From Phyllobacterium brassicacearum (GTDB lineage: Bacteria; Pseudomonadota; Alphaproteobacteria; Rhizobiales; Rhizobiaceae): a stretch of 64,000 nt of DNA. Positions 35,815 to 44,900 of this stretch are shown here, in pieces. Position numbers and translations under genes: made by a program. The stretch lies in NCBI RefSeq assembly GCF_003010955.1, contig NZ_PGGO01000014.1, positions 62,001 to 126,000 of the forward strand, read 5' to 3'. Positions within the stretch are counted from its first letter, which is position 1. Each line of letters opens with the position of its first letter. The notes beneath the pieces are model-generated. The model searched no databases, was not told the DNA's origin, and saw only the letters and a program-made list of their open reading frames with translations.

Positions 35815-37668
35815 TCAGCTCCATTCATCCGGTATCTGCCGTACCGCACCCTTGGCAGCACTTGTCGCCATGGCACCATAGGCGCGCAGGGCAGTGGTAA
35901 CCTTACGCTTACGTTTTTCAGCCGGTTTCCACGCCGCGGAGCCGTTGGCTTCCATCTGAGCCCGTCGATCAGCGAGGACAGCATCGTCGACGGCAAGGTG
36001 GATCTTACGGTTGGGAATGTCGATATCGATGATATCGCCTTCCTCGACGAGGCCGATCAGACCACCTTCCGCCGCCTCGGGCGATACATGGCCGATGGAG
36101 AGACCAGACGAACCACCGGAGAAGCGGCCGTCGGTGATCAGGGCGCAGGCCTTGCCGAGACCTTTGGACTTCAGGTAGCTCGTTGGATACAGCATTTCCT
36201 GCATGCCCGGCCCGCCACGCGGGCCTTCATAGCGGATCAACACAATATCGCCCGGTTGGATAGCCCCATTGAGAATACCCAGAACCGCGCTGTCCTGACT
36301 CTCGAAGATGCGGGCGGGGCCAGAGAACTTCAGAATGGATTCGTCCACACCGGCCGTTTTGACGATGCAACCGTCCTCGGCGAGATTGCCATAAAGCACG
36401 GCCAGCCCACCGTCCTTGGAATAGGCGTGTTCCGCATTGCGGATGACGCCCTTCTCGCGGTCGAGGTCGACATCGGCGAAGCGGCGTTCCTGGCTGAACG
36501 CAACCTGGGTCGGCACGCCGCCAGGCGCCGCCATGAAGAAATCATGCACGGATTTATTCTTGGTTCGAACCACATCCCAGCGGTCGAGGGCCGCGCCAAG
36601 ATTGGCCGAATGCACCGAATAGACCGACGTGTCGATGAGCCCGGCACGATCCAGCTCGCCGAGAATGCCCATGATACCACCGGCGTGATGCACATCTTCC
36701 ATGTGCACATTGGCAACCGCAGGGGCGACTTTGCACAGGACCGGCACGCGGCGGGACAAGCGGTCGATATCGCTCATGGTGAAGTCGACCTCGCCTTCAT
36801 GCGCGGCTGCAAGCAGATGCAGAACCGTGTTCGTCGAGCCACCCATGGCAATGTCGAGGGTCATCGCGTTCTCGAATGCCGCAAAGGAAGCAATTGAGCG
36901 CGGCAGGACCGTATCGTCGTCCTGTTCGTAGTACCGGCGGGCGAGATCGACCACGAGATGACCAGCCTCGACAAAAAGGCGGCGACGATCGGCGTGGGTT
37001 GCCAGCGTCGAACCATTGCCTGGCAGTGAGAGGCCGAGCGCTTCAGTCAGGCAGTTCATCGAGTTTGCCGTGAACATGCCGGAACACGATCCGCAGGTCG
37101 GGCAGGCCGAGCGCTCGATGACCTTTACTTCTTCGTCCGAGATCCGGTCATCGGCTGCCGCCACCATGGCATCGACCAGATCCAACTTCTTTTCCTTGTC
37201 CTCCCAGACGACCTTTCCGGCTTCCATCGGGCCACCGGAAACGAAGACAACCGGGATATTCAGCCGCAGTGCCGCCATCAGCATGCCGGGGGTGATCTTG
37301 TCGCAATTGGAAATACAAACCATCGCATCGGCGCAATGTGCATTGACCATGTACTCGACGCTATCGGCGATGATCTCCCGGCTGGGGAGCGAATACAGCA
37401 TGCCGTCATGGCCCATGGCGATGCCGTCATCAACGGCAATCGTGTTGAATTCCTTAGCAACGCCGCCAGCACTTTCGATTTCACGCGCCACCAGCTGGCC
37501 AAGGTCTTTCAGATGCACGTGGCCCGGAACAAACTGCGTGAACGAATTCACCACAGCTATAATCGGCTTGCCGAAATCCTCGTCCTTCATGCCTGTGGCG
37601 CGCCAGAGCCCGCGGGCACCTGCCATGTTGCGGCCATGTGTGGTTGTGCGTGAACGGTAGGGAGGCAT
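35815..37668 (-). CDS. ilvD: Dihydroxy-acid dehydratase IlvD
   Basis: Iron-sulfur dehydratase of branched-chain amino acid synthesis that turns 2,3-dihydroxy-isovalerate and -methylvalerate into the 2-oxo acids. The 617 residues contain C122 ([10 protein letters not shown]) and C189/C192/C195 ([12 protein letters not shown]), with the conserved GRFSGGSSG and [11 protein letters not shown] near the C-terminus. The length and the CPTCGSCSG motif mark it as true IlvD and not the sugar-acid dehydratase branch seen at 48218. The start at 37668 has GGGAGG-like purines before it; a longer frame to 37707 adds nothing conserved. Apparently monocistronic. Confidence 0.95.
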   Translation of the reverse strand: MPPYRSRTTTHGRNMAGARGLWRATGMKDEDFGKPIIAVVNSFTQFVPGHVHLKDLGQLVAREIESAGGVAKEFNTIAVDDGIAMGHDGMLYSLPSREIIADSVEYMVNAHCADAMVCISNCDKITPGMLMAALRLNIPVVFVSGGPMEAGKVVWEDKEKKLDLVDAMVAAADDRISDEEVKVIERSACPTCGSCSGMFTANSMNCLTEALGLSLPGNGSTLATHADRRRLFVEAGHLVVDLARRYYEQDDDTVLPRSIASFAAFENAMTLDIAMGGSTNTVLHLLAAAHEGEVDFTMSDIDRLSRRVPVLCKVAPAVANVHMEDVHHAGGIMGILGELDRAGLIDTSVYSVHSANLGAALDRWDVVRTKNKSVHDFFMAAPGGVPTQVAFSQERRFADVDLDREKGVIRNAEHAYSKDGGLAVLYGNLAEDGCIVKTAGVDESILKFSGPARIFESQDSAVLGILNGAIQPGDIVLIRYEGPRGGPGMQEMLYPTSYLKSKGLGKACALITDGRFSGGSSGLSIGHVSPEAAEGGLIGLVEEGDIIDIDIPNRKIHLAVDDAVLADRRAQMEANGSAAWKPAEKRKRKVTTALRAYGAMATSAAKGAVRQIPDEWS

Positions 37669-37831
37669 TCGCTGGATCCTGATGGTGAATTGCAAGAGAG
37701 GCAGCATCTCTACAGAAAAACCGCTTCCATGGCAAAGAATGGAATTTTGTTGCCCGCATGCGGGCTTTCTATTGCATTCATTACATAAGGGACTTCATAC
37801 CCGCAGGAAACGGGACGGAATGTCTCGGGTT

Positions 37832-38068
37832 TCAAAATGCCGTGAAGGTCATTGTCGTCAGCGAGCGCGCAATGCCTGAAATGTCGAGGACATTGTCGTT
37901 GATGAATTTGCCGATATCCTGGTCTTCGGGAATGTAGATCTTCATCAGAAGGTCGTAGTCGCCGCTGGTCGAATAGAGTTCCGAGACGATCTCGCGTTCG
38001 AAAAGCGCAGCTGCCACCTCATAGGTTTTGCCGGGGAAACATTGCAGCTGCAGGAAGACGGGTTTCAT
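37832..38068 (-). CDS. Stand-alone Lrp/AsnC-type RAM domain protein
   Basis: A 78-residue protein equal to the ligand-binding RAM half of Lrp/AsnC regulators, with no helix-turn-helix. It reads VFLQLQCFPGKTYEVAAAL then YSTSGDYDLLMKIYIPE and IARSLTTMTF, the beta-alpha-beta pattern that binds amino acids at dimer interfaces. GGAG lies six bases before the ATG. It is divergent from the glycine riboswitch and dadA. Such proteins may modulate full-length Lrp partners or act as small amino-acid sensors; the function is not known here. Confidence 0.85.
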   Translation of the reverse strand: MKPVFLQLQCFPGKTYEVAAALFEREIVSELYSTSGDYDLLMKIYIPEDQDIGKFINDNVLDISGIARSLTTMTFTAF

Positions 38069-38180
38069 GAATTAACTCCACAAGGACAGGTTTATGCCTC
38101 GCCAACATAATGGGTTGGACCGTTCTTAGCCAGTTGTTCTCTTCTCGCAACTGCGATATAAGCAGCCCGTTCGCACAGGC

Positions 38181-38260
38181 TATCTGGGAGAGACCGGTAA
38201 AACCGGCGCCGATGGAGCAACCGCCCCGGAAACTCTCAGGCAAAAGGACCAGACAAGCAT
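38181..38260 (+). promoter_or_regulatory. Glycine riboswitch, aptamer 1
   Basis: First aptamer of a tandem gcvT-type element. It opens TCTGGGAGAGA and closes AAACTCTCAGGCAAAAGGAC with CCAGA; TCTGG (38183-38187) pairs with CCAGA (38249-38253) as P1. The central CGCCGATGGAGCAA is the family's conserved J region. Confidence 0.92.
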
Positions 38261-38263
38261 CGA

Positions 38264-38440
38264 ACATCTGGAGAGTGGCGTGATCAAGCGATTTCGCCCA
38301 CCGAAGGAGAAAGCCCTGCCCGGTGCTTCACCGGTAACGCCGCCAATGACACGGGTGAGAAACACCCGGCGGGCGCGTGAGGGCCAAACTCTCAGGTCCC
38401 GTGACAGATGGGGTTTCGTGCCGTTTTGAACGGCGAAACT
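38264..38440 (+). promoter_or_regulatory. Glycine riboswitch, aptamer 2 and expression platform
   Basis: Second aptamer: CATCTGGAGAGTGGCG opens it, CACCGAAGGAGAAAGCC is the conserved core, and AAACTCTCAGGTCCCGTGACAG closes it; CATCTG (38265-38270) pairs with CAGATG (38405-38410). Directly after comes a hairpin pairing GTTTC (38413-38417) and GCCGTT with AACGGC and GAAAC (38435-38439). There is no T-run, so control may be at translation or through an alternative fold. The dadA start lies 34 bases on. Confidence 0.92.
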
Positions 38441-38473
38441 GAAACCATGTGTTGCTGAAGGACTGCTGCTGTC

Positions 38474-39748
38474 ATGACCCATATCGCTATTATCGGCGCC
38501 GGAATTACCGGCGTTACGACCGCCTATGCGCTTGCCCGTCAGGGCTACGCCGTCACCGTTTTCGACCGCAACCGCTATGCCGCGATGGAAACATCCTTCG
38601 CTAACGGCGGCCAGCTTTCGGCATCCAATGCCGAAGTGTGGAACAGCTGGTCGACGGTTCTGAAGGGCATGAAGTGGATGTTGCGCAAGGACGCGCCGCT
38701 GCTGATGAACCCAAAACCGTCCTGGCACAAATATTCCTGGATGGCGGAGTTCGTGATGAACATTCCGCACTACGAGAAGAATACTATTGCGACCACGAAG
38801 CTGGCCATCGATGCGCGCGAGCGCATGTTCGAGATCGCTGCGGAAGAAAACATCGACTTCGATCTGGAGAAGCGCGGCATCCTCCACATCTACCGTTCGA
38901 AATACGGCTACGACCATGCGGTCAAGGTCAACAAGCTTCTCGAAGCTGGAGGCCTTGATCGCCGCGCCGTGACCAATGAGGAAATCCACAATATCGAGCC
39001 CTCTCTTGACGGATCATTTTATGGCGGCTTTTTCACCCCTTCGGATTCAACCGGCGATATTCACAAGTTCACCCGCGGCCTCGCCGACGCCTCCGTTCGC
39101 CGTGGCGTGCGATTTGTCGGTGATGCCAATGTGCAGACGCTGAAGCACGGTAGGGACGGCGTCGTTGTGTCGTGGAACAAGGCCTCGGCCGCACTGTCGG
39201 AGTTCGAGACTGAGCGCTTCGATGCGGTTGTCATTTGTGCCGGCATTGCCAGCCGCAAATTCGCAGCGCAGCTCGGTGACCGGGTCAATATCTATCCGGT
39301 CAAGGGCTATTCGATCACCATCAATCTCAACGATGACGCAAGTCAGAAGTCCGCCCCCTGGGTCAGTCTGCTCGACGATGATGCGAAGATCGTCACCAGC
39401 CGCCTTGGTGCCGGACGCCTGCGGGTTGCCGGAACAGCCGAATACAACGGCGAGAACCGCGATATCCGCCATGACCGAGTGAAACCGCTGGTCGACTGGA
39501 GCCGCGATCTGTTTCCCGGCATGGATACATCCAATGTCGTGCCCTGGGCCGGCCTGCGTCCCATGATGCCGGATATGCTGCCGCGCGTTGGCGGCGGGAA
39601 GCGCCCCGGCGTCTTCTATAACACGGGCCATGGGCATCTCGGCTGGACCCTGTCGGCAGCCACTGCGGAGATTGTGGCGGGCCATATCACTGCATCTATG
39701 CCGGCCGGCGACAAGCCACAGACCGAATGGCTGGCCGCCGCGGAATAG
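38474..39748 (+). CDS. dadA: FAD-dependent D-amino acid dehydrogenase (DadA-like), glycine-riboswitch controlled
   Basis: Flavoenzyme of 424 residues of the DAO family that oxidises an amino acid to the 2-oxo acid and ammonia. It starts with the FAD motif IAIIGAGITGVTTAYALARQ and ends with GHGHLGWTLSAATAEIVAG, the DadA-type FAD-contact region. ETSFANGGQLSASNAEVW is characteristic of DadA. AAGGA lies 11 bases before the ATG. The glycine riboswitch in its leader implies induction or repression by glycine, so glycine or a related small amino acid may be a true substrate. A palindrome follows the gene. Confidence 0.88.
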   Translation: MTHIAIIGAGITGVTTAYALARQGYAVTVFDRNRYAAMETSFANGGQLSASNAEVWNSWSTVLKGMKWMLRKDAPLLMNPKPSWHKYSWMAEFVMNIPHYEKNTIATTKLAIDARERMFEIAAEENIDFDLEKRGILHIYRSKYGYDHAVKVNKLLEAGGLDRRAVTNEEIHNIEPSLDGSFYGGFFTPSDSTGDIHKFTRGLADASVRRGVRFVGDANVQTLKHGRDGVVVSWNKASAALSEFETERFDAVVICAGIASRKFAAQLGDRVNIYPVKGYSITINLNDDASQKSAPWVSLLDDDAKIVTSRLGAGRLRVAGTAEYNGENRDIRHDRVKPLVDWSRDLFPGMDTSNVVPWAGLRPMMPDMLPRVGGGKRPGVFYNTGHGHLGWTLSAATAEIVAGHITASMPAGDKPQTEWLAAAE

Positions 39749-39757
39749 GCAAACAAA

Positions 39758-39791
39758 GCAACAGTCTGCCCGGATCCGGGCAGACTGTTGC
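39758..39791. terminator. 34-bp perfect palindrome after dadA
   Basis: GCAACAGTCTGCCCGGA and its exact complement, 17 bp each side with no spacer. It lies 9 bases past the dadA stop. The plus side has no T-run; the minus side continues TTTGTTTG. It is most likely a terminator. Confidence 0.55.
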
Positions 39792-39810
39792 ATGCTCCTA
39801 ACAAAAAGTG

Positions 39811-39859
39811 ATTGCCGATGTGGCCACGTGAACGGCAATTCTGTGGCCGTACGGCCACA
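39811..39859. repeat. Cluster of inverted repeats upstream of tamA
   Basis: ATTGCCG (39811-39817) pairs with CGGCAAT (39833-39839), GTGGCCAC (39820-39827) is palindromic within that loop, and TGTGGCCGTACGGCCACA (39842-39859) is a perfect 18-bp palindrome sharing the TGTGGCC word. The role is unknown. Confidence 0.5.
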
Positions 39860-40025
39860 AACGATCGCTTGCGCGTCGCTGCATAGCCGTGGCGGGTTGG
39901 CCGGGTTTCCCCACCATGTTATCGTTTTCTTAAGCTCGGGAGGGGAATTTCAGCGATGGCAGGATAGGTTTCTCCGTTCCCGCGGCGTATTTGTGTGTCT
40001 TCTTGAGTAGGGAATTTGCTGGTTG

Positions 40026-41954
40026 ATGGACTTGAGGCGCCCACAGGCCAGTTTTTTTGGCGCCGCATTGCTGGCATTTACCGCCCTTGTTTCGCCAGCG
40101 CAGGCCTTCGACCTTTTCGGCATTCATCTCTGGGGTGAAAGAAAAGACGCCGAAGCCGATTCGGTTATCGCGGACCCGCACAAATACACGGTTGAAATTG
40201 CTCAAGGTGAGAACAAGGAAACGAAGAAGCTCATCGAAGGCGCTTCGAGTCTCGTAGCTGACAAGGACAAGCCAGCGTCGGGCGCGGCTGGTTTGCTCGC
40301 CAAGGCGAGAGGCGATTATCGCCACATCCTCGGCGCGCTCTATGCGGACGGCCGTTATGGCGGCACGATCAGCATCAAGGTCGACGGACGAGAAGCAGCC
40401 GATATTCCACCCGATGCTACCCTCCCTAACCCGGCAACAGTAACGATCTCTGTCGATCCCGGTCCGCAGTTTCTTTTCGCCACCGCCCGGGTCAAGAATA
40501 TGGCGCCTCCGCCGGTCGATCCCAAGGATGAGGTTGACAGGCCAGAAAACCAGGGATTTGCGCCCGGTGACGTTGCCCGGTCGACAGCAATTGTGAAGGC
40601 CGAACGACTCGCCGTGGATGCGTGGCGCGAACAGGGCCACCCCAAGGCTAGGATCGTCTCGCGTGAGGTGCTCGCCAACCACGACAACAACAGGGTCGAT
40701 GCAACAATTGAGGTCGATCCAGATCGGCGGGCGGCTTTCGGGCCAGTGCAAGTGACCGGCACAGAGCGCATGGATCCAGAGTTCGTCGCGTTCATCACCG
40801 GCCTGCAGCCTGGGGTCGAATATGATCCCGATGAGATCGAGCGTGCCAAGAAGCGCCTGTCGCGCCTTGAAGTCTTCCGATCTGCCCGGATTGAAGAGGC
40901 CGATGCCATCACCAATAATGGCCTGTTGCCGATCACCGTTGCTGTCCAGGAACAGAAATTGCGGCGATTTGGTTTGGGCGGCTCCTATTCGACGCTGGAT
41001 GGCGCCGGGTTCGAGGCCTTCTGGCTACACCGCAACCTGTTTGGCAGGGCGGAGCGGCTGCGCTTTGACGCAAGGATCAGCGGCATCGGAGATCAGTCCT
41101 ATGATCCGCAGGATTATAGCTACCTGCTTGGCGTCAGCTTCACCAAGCCGGGCGTCTACACACCCGATACCGATTTTATCTCATCGCTTATCGGGGAGCG
41201 CAAGGTTCTCGATGCCTACACCCAAACATCGGTCACTGCCGATGCCGGCTTCACTCACACTTTCTCCGATGAACTGATTGGAAAAATCACTGCGAATGTT
41301 TCGAAATCGCGCTTTGACGATGATTTCTTTGGCGACCGAGATTTCCTGACCGCCGGCCTGGTGGGGACACTGACCTACGATAGCCGCGACAGCAAGGTCG
41401 ACCCGTCGCGCGGATTTTTCCTCGAAGGATTGCTGTCGCCGTTCTACGAATTCGAATACGGCAACTTTGCCACCAAGTTCACCGCGGAAGGCCGCACCTA
41501 TTACAGTCTCGACGTCGACAACCGATACATTCTTGCCGGGCGACTGAAGCTCGGCAGCATCGTCGGTGCCGAGGTGGCTGAACTGCCGCCTGATCAGCTG
41601 TTCTTCGCTGGCGGCGGCGGTTCTATTCGCGGCTACGCCTATCGGAATGTTGGCGTGAACGTGACAAGGGATGGCGAGGATTTTGTTATTGGCGGGCGCT
41701 CGCTGATCGAGAGTTCCGTGGAGGCGCGTATGCGCATGACGGATACGATAGGTGTCGTTGGCTTTGTCGACGCGGGTTATGTTGGCGAGGAGTCCTTTCC
41801 GGATTTTGCCGAGAACATGCGAGTCGGTGTCGGCGCCGGTCTGCGCTATAATACCGGTCTCGGCCCCATCCGACTCGATTTCGCCGTGCCGCTCGATCCG
41901 ACGGACGACGATCCAGATTTTGCTTTTTACGTTGGCATAGGACAGGCGTTTTGA
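40026..41954 (+). CDS. tamA: Outer-membrane translocation protein TamA (Omp85/BamA family)
   Basis: Outer-membrane beta-barrel partner of TamB, involved in autotransporter insertion and envelope lipid homeostasis. The 642 residues show a signal peptide (ASFFGAALLAFTALVSPAQA), POTRA domains to about residue 320 and a 16-strand barrel with the Omp85 landmarks FFAGGGGSIRGY (the VRGF/Y box) and a C-terminus ending in Phe (YVGIGQAF) for BAM recognition. The ATG at 40026 is chosen over a TTG three bases earlier. The tamB start overlaps its stop, so the pair is translationally coupled. Confidence 0.92.
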   Translation: MDLRRPQASFFGAALLAFTALVSPAQAFDLFGIHLWGERKDAEADSVIADPHKYTVEIAQGENKETKKLIEGASSLVADKDKPASGAAGLLAKARGDYRHILGALYADGRYGGTISIKVDGREAADIPPDATLPNPATVTISVDPGPQFLFATARVKNMAPPPVDPKDEVDRPENQGFAPGDVARSTAIVKAERLAVDAWREQGHPKARIVSREVLANHDNNRVDATIEVDPDRRAAFGPVQVTGTERMDPEFVAFITGLQPGVEYDPDEIERAKKRLSRLEVFRSARIEEADAITNNGLLPITVAVQEQKLRRFGLGGSYSTLDGAGFEAFWLHRNLFGRAERLRFDARISGIGDQSYDPQDYSYLLGVSFTKPGVYTPDTDFISSLIGERKVLDAYTQTSVTADAGFTHTFSDELIGKITANVSKSRFDDDFFGDRDFLTAGLVGTLTYDSRDSKVDPSRGFFLEGLLSPFYEFEYGNFATKFTAEGRTYYSLDVDNRYILAGRLKLGSIVGAEVAELPPDQLFFAGGGGSIRGYAYRNVGVNVTRDGEDFVIGGRSLIESSVEARMRMTDTIGVVGFVDAGYVGEESFPDFAENMRVGVGAGLRYNTGLGPIRLDFAVPLDPTDDDPDFAFYVGIGQAF

Positions 41955-44900
41955 CCCGGATTCTGGCAATCATATTTCTGCTGCTGCTTGCGGCCCCGGC
42001 CACTGCACAGGATAGTGCTGAGGCGGAGAAGTCCTATTTCCTGAGCTTCGTTCAAAATCAGCTTTCAACGCCCAATCGCCAGATCGTCATCTCCGACATT
42101 CAGGGTGTTCTCTCCTCCGAAGCCAGCATCGGCAGCATCACGGTTGCAGACCGCGAAGGCGTATGGCTCAAGGTCACAAATGCGAAAATCGTCTGGAGCC
42201 GCCTCGCCTTGCTGCGCGGTCGCTTGGACGTCAACACGCTGGCTGCCGAGCGAATCGACATTCTGCGTAAGCCACTACCGGATGAAAGTCTTCCCTCTCC
42301 TGAAGCCAAAGGGTTCAGCCTGCCGGAATTGCCGTTGGCGGTGATCCTGCAGGATCTGCAGATCGGGCGCATAGCCTTCGGCGATGGTGTCTTCGGCCTT
42401 AGATCTGAAATCTCACTGGCGGGCAATTTGCGACTGGAAGGCGGATCGCTCGATTCCAGTCTGCAGGTGCGCCGTCTCGATGGTCCGGGCGGCGAGTTCC
42501 AGATCAAGGCTGCCTATGCCAATGAAAGCCAGCAACTCGATCTCGATCTCACGCTGAACGAGCCTGAAAACGGCATTGTTGCCAACCTCCTGAACATCGA
42601 AGGCAAGCCACCGGTAACGCTGGCGCTGAAGGGCTCCGGTCCATTGAGTGATCTCGCCTTGCAATTGACCCTCGATGCAGCGGGCAAGCGCGTACTCACC
42701 GGCGAAACCCGCCTCGACCGCCAGAGCGACGGACTCCAATTCAACACCACGCTCAATGGCGAGATTGCCGCGCTGATTCCCCCGGTGTTTCGCGACTTCT
42801 TCGGCAACGAAACGGCGCTCATCATCAATGGCACGCTGCGCGATGCCGGTGGTGTGGCGCTTGACCGGCTGAACATCAAGAGCAATGCATTGGCTCTTGA
42901 TGCGACCGGCGAGACCACCAATGATGGCTTCCTGCGTCAGCTGAAAGTCGATGCAACCATCGCCGACCCGACTGGCAAGAAGGTCATCCTTCCCGTCAAG
43001 GGTGGCCAAACGACGGTCGACAAGGCAGTTCTTGCTGTCGCTTTCGGCACCAGCAACAACAATGACTGGACCAGCAATATCGAGGTCACCAACCTCACGA
43101 CCGATAGCTTCGCCGCCAAATCCGTCAACATTCTCGGCAGGGGGCTCGCGGAGAACATCGACAATCCGACGGCCCGCTCGCTCACCTATGATGTCAACGG
43201 CGACGTTTCCGGCATCACTGCCAAGCGGGCAGATATCGCCGAGGCCCTGGGCGAAGTGATTCAGCTCAAGATCAACGGCGACTGGAAGGCCGGAGCCCCG
43301 GTCAATCTCAGGCAGGCGCTTGTCGCCGCGAATGGGTTCAGCGCGGCGCTGGCCGGTACGATCAATGACTTCGCCTATCGCGGCGATATCCTCGTCAAGG
43401 CGTCCAGCATCGCACCATTCTCGGCGCTGGCCGGGCGCGAACTTGCCGGCTCGATCGATCTCAAGGCCAATGGTCTTGTTGAAGCGCTGACGGGCGGTTT
43501 CGATCTGATGCTGGATGGACACACCACCGGGATGCAACTCGGCATCGAGGCCGCCGACAAGGTGCTTGCCGGCGAGACCCGCATCACTGGTGGTCTCGCC
43601 CGCGGTGAAGCCGGGCTCAGCGCCAAGGACTTCAAGGTCGAAAATCCGCAGACGCTCGTGACTGCCAACGGTACCTTTGCCAGCGGCGCGGCGAACTTCG
43701 ATTTTGGCCTCGATCTGACCGACCTTGCCTTGCTCTCCGAGAAGGCCGGAGGCGCGCTCAAGGTAAAAGGCAGCGCCCGCGGCCAGGACAATATCATCGC
43801 TCTCGCTTTCAATGCGGGCGTTCCCGAGGGCACGTTGTCGGGCCGAAAACTGACTCAGGGAGATCTGACCTTCAATGGCACGCTCTACAAGGGTATCGTC
43901 GATGGCAAAGTCTCCGGCCTTGCCCTCCTCGATGGCATCCGTGCAGATCTCGCGACGGAGATTGCGCTGCACAAGGACGAGAAGCGTCTCAGCAACGTGT
44001 CGTTCATTGCGGGTGGTACGCGGCTGCGCGGCGATGTGACCCAGAACAAGAAGGGTCTCCTCCAGGGCAACCTCACGCTGGCCTCCAGCGATGTGTCGAC
44101 GGCGGCCGCGCTGTTCCTCGTCGAAGCAACCGGCAAGGCAGACGCCACCATTGCGCTGACCCACGATGAAGAGAAACAGAATGTCGATATCAATGGCCAG
44201 ATCGACGGCCTGAAGGCAAATGACATCGTCGTTGGCAAGGCGGCAATTGCGCTGGCGGCGCAGGACATTTTCAGGGTCCCGTCGGCCAATGGTTCCGTCA
44301 CTGCCTCCAATGTGTCGGCAGCTGGGATCGACGTGAACAATCTCGATGCGCAGGCGACTCAGGACGGAAAGACCACCATTTTCACGATGAGCGCCGGCTT
44401 GAAGAATGGCGCAAGAACGTTGGTTGGAGGTTCGCTGCAGCCCACGGACGCCGGATATCGCCTGTCGCTGGCCAATGCCGACCTGACTCGCGGCGCGTTA
44501 GCCGCCCGGCTGGTGCAGCCGGCTACCATTGATGTTGCGGGCAGCAATTTCTCGCTCAGTGATATCATTCTCGACGTTGGCCAAGGCAGAGTCACGGTCA
44601 GTGGCGAAGTGGCCGAAACGCTCAATCTCGCTGTTGCCATCCAGAAGCTGCCGCTCGACATAGCCAATACGATCAAGCCGGACCTCGGTCTCGGCGGCGA
44701 GGTCAACGGCACGGCCAAAATCGGCGGTACGCGGCAGAAGCCGGATGTAAATTTCGACGTGCAAGCCCGCGCGATCACCGCCGCCGCGCTGAAGCAGGTA
44801 GGACTTGATGCACTCAATCTCGATGCGAAGGGTACGTCCACCACCGACCTGCTCAACATCGACGCGCATTTGACCGGTGCGGGCGGTCTCGATGCCTCTG

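Noticed and set aside
42413-44164. 583-codon open frame on the minus strand inside tamB
   Set aside because: It is antisense to a well-supported TamB frame, has no recognisable domain or ribosome site, and is expected from the GC-rich third positions.
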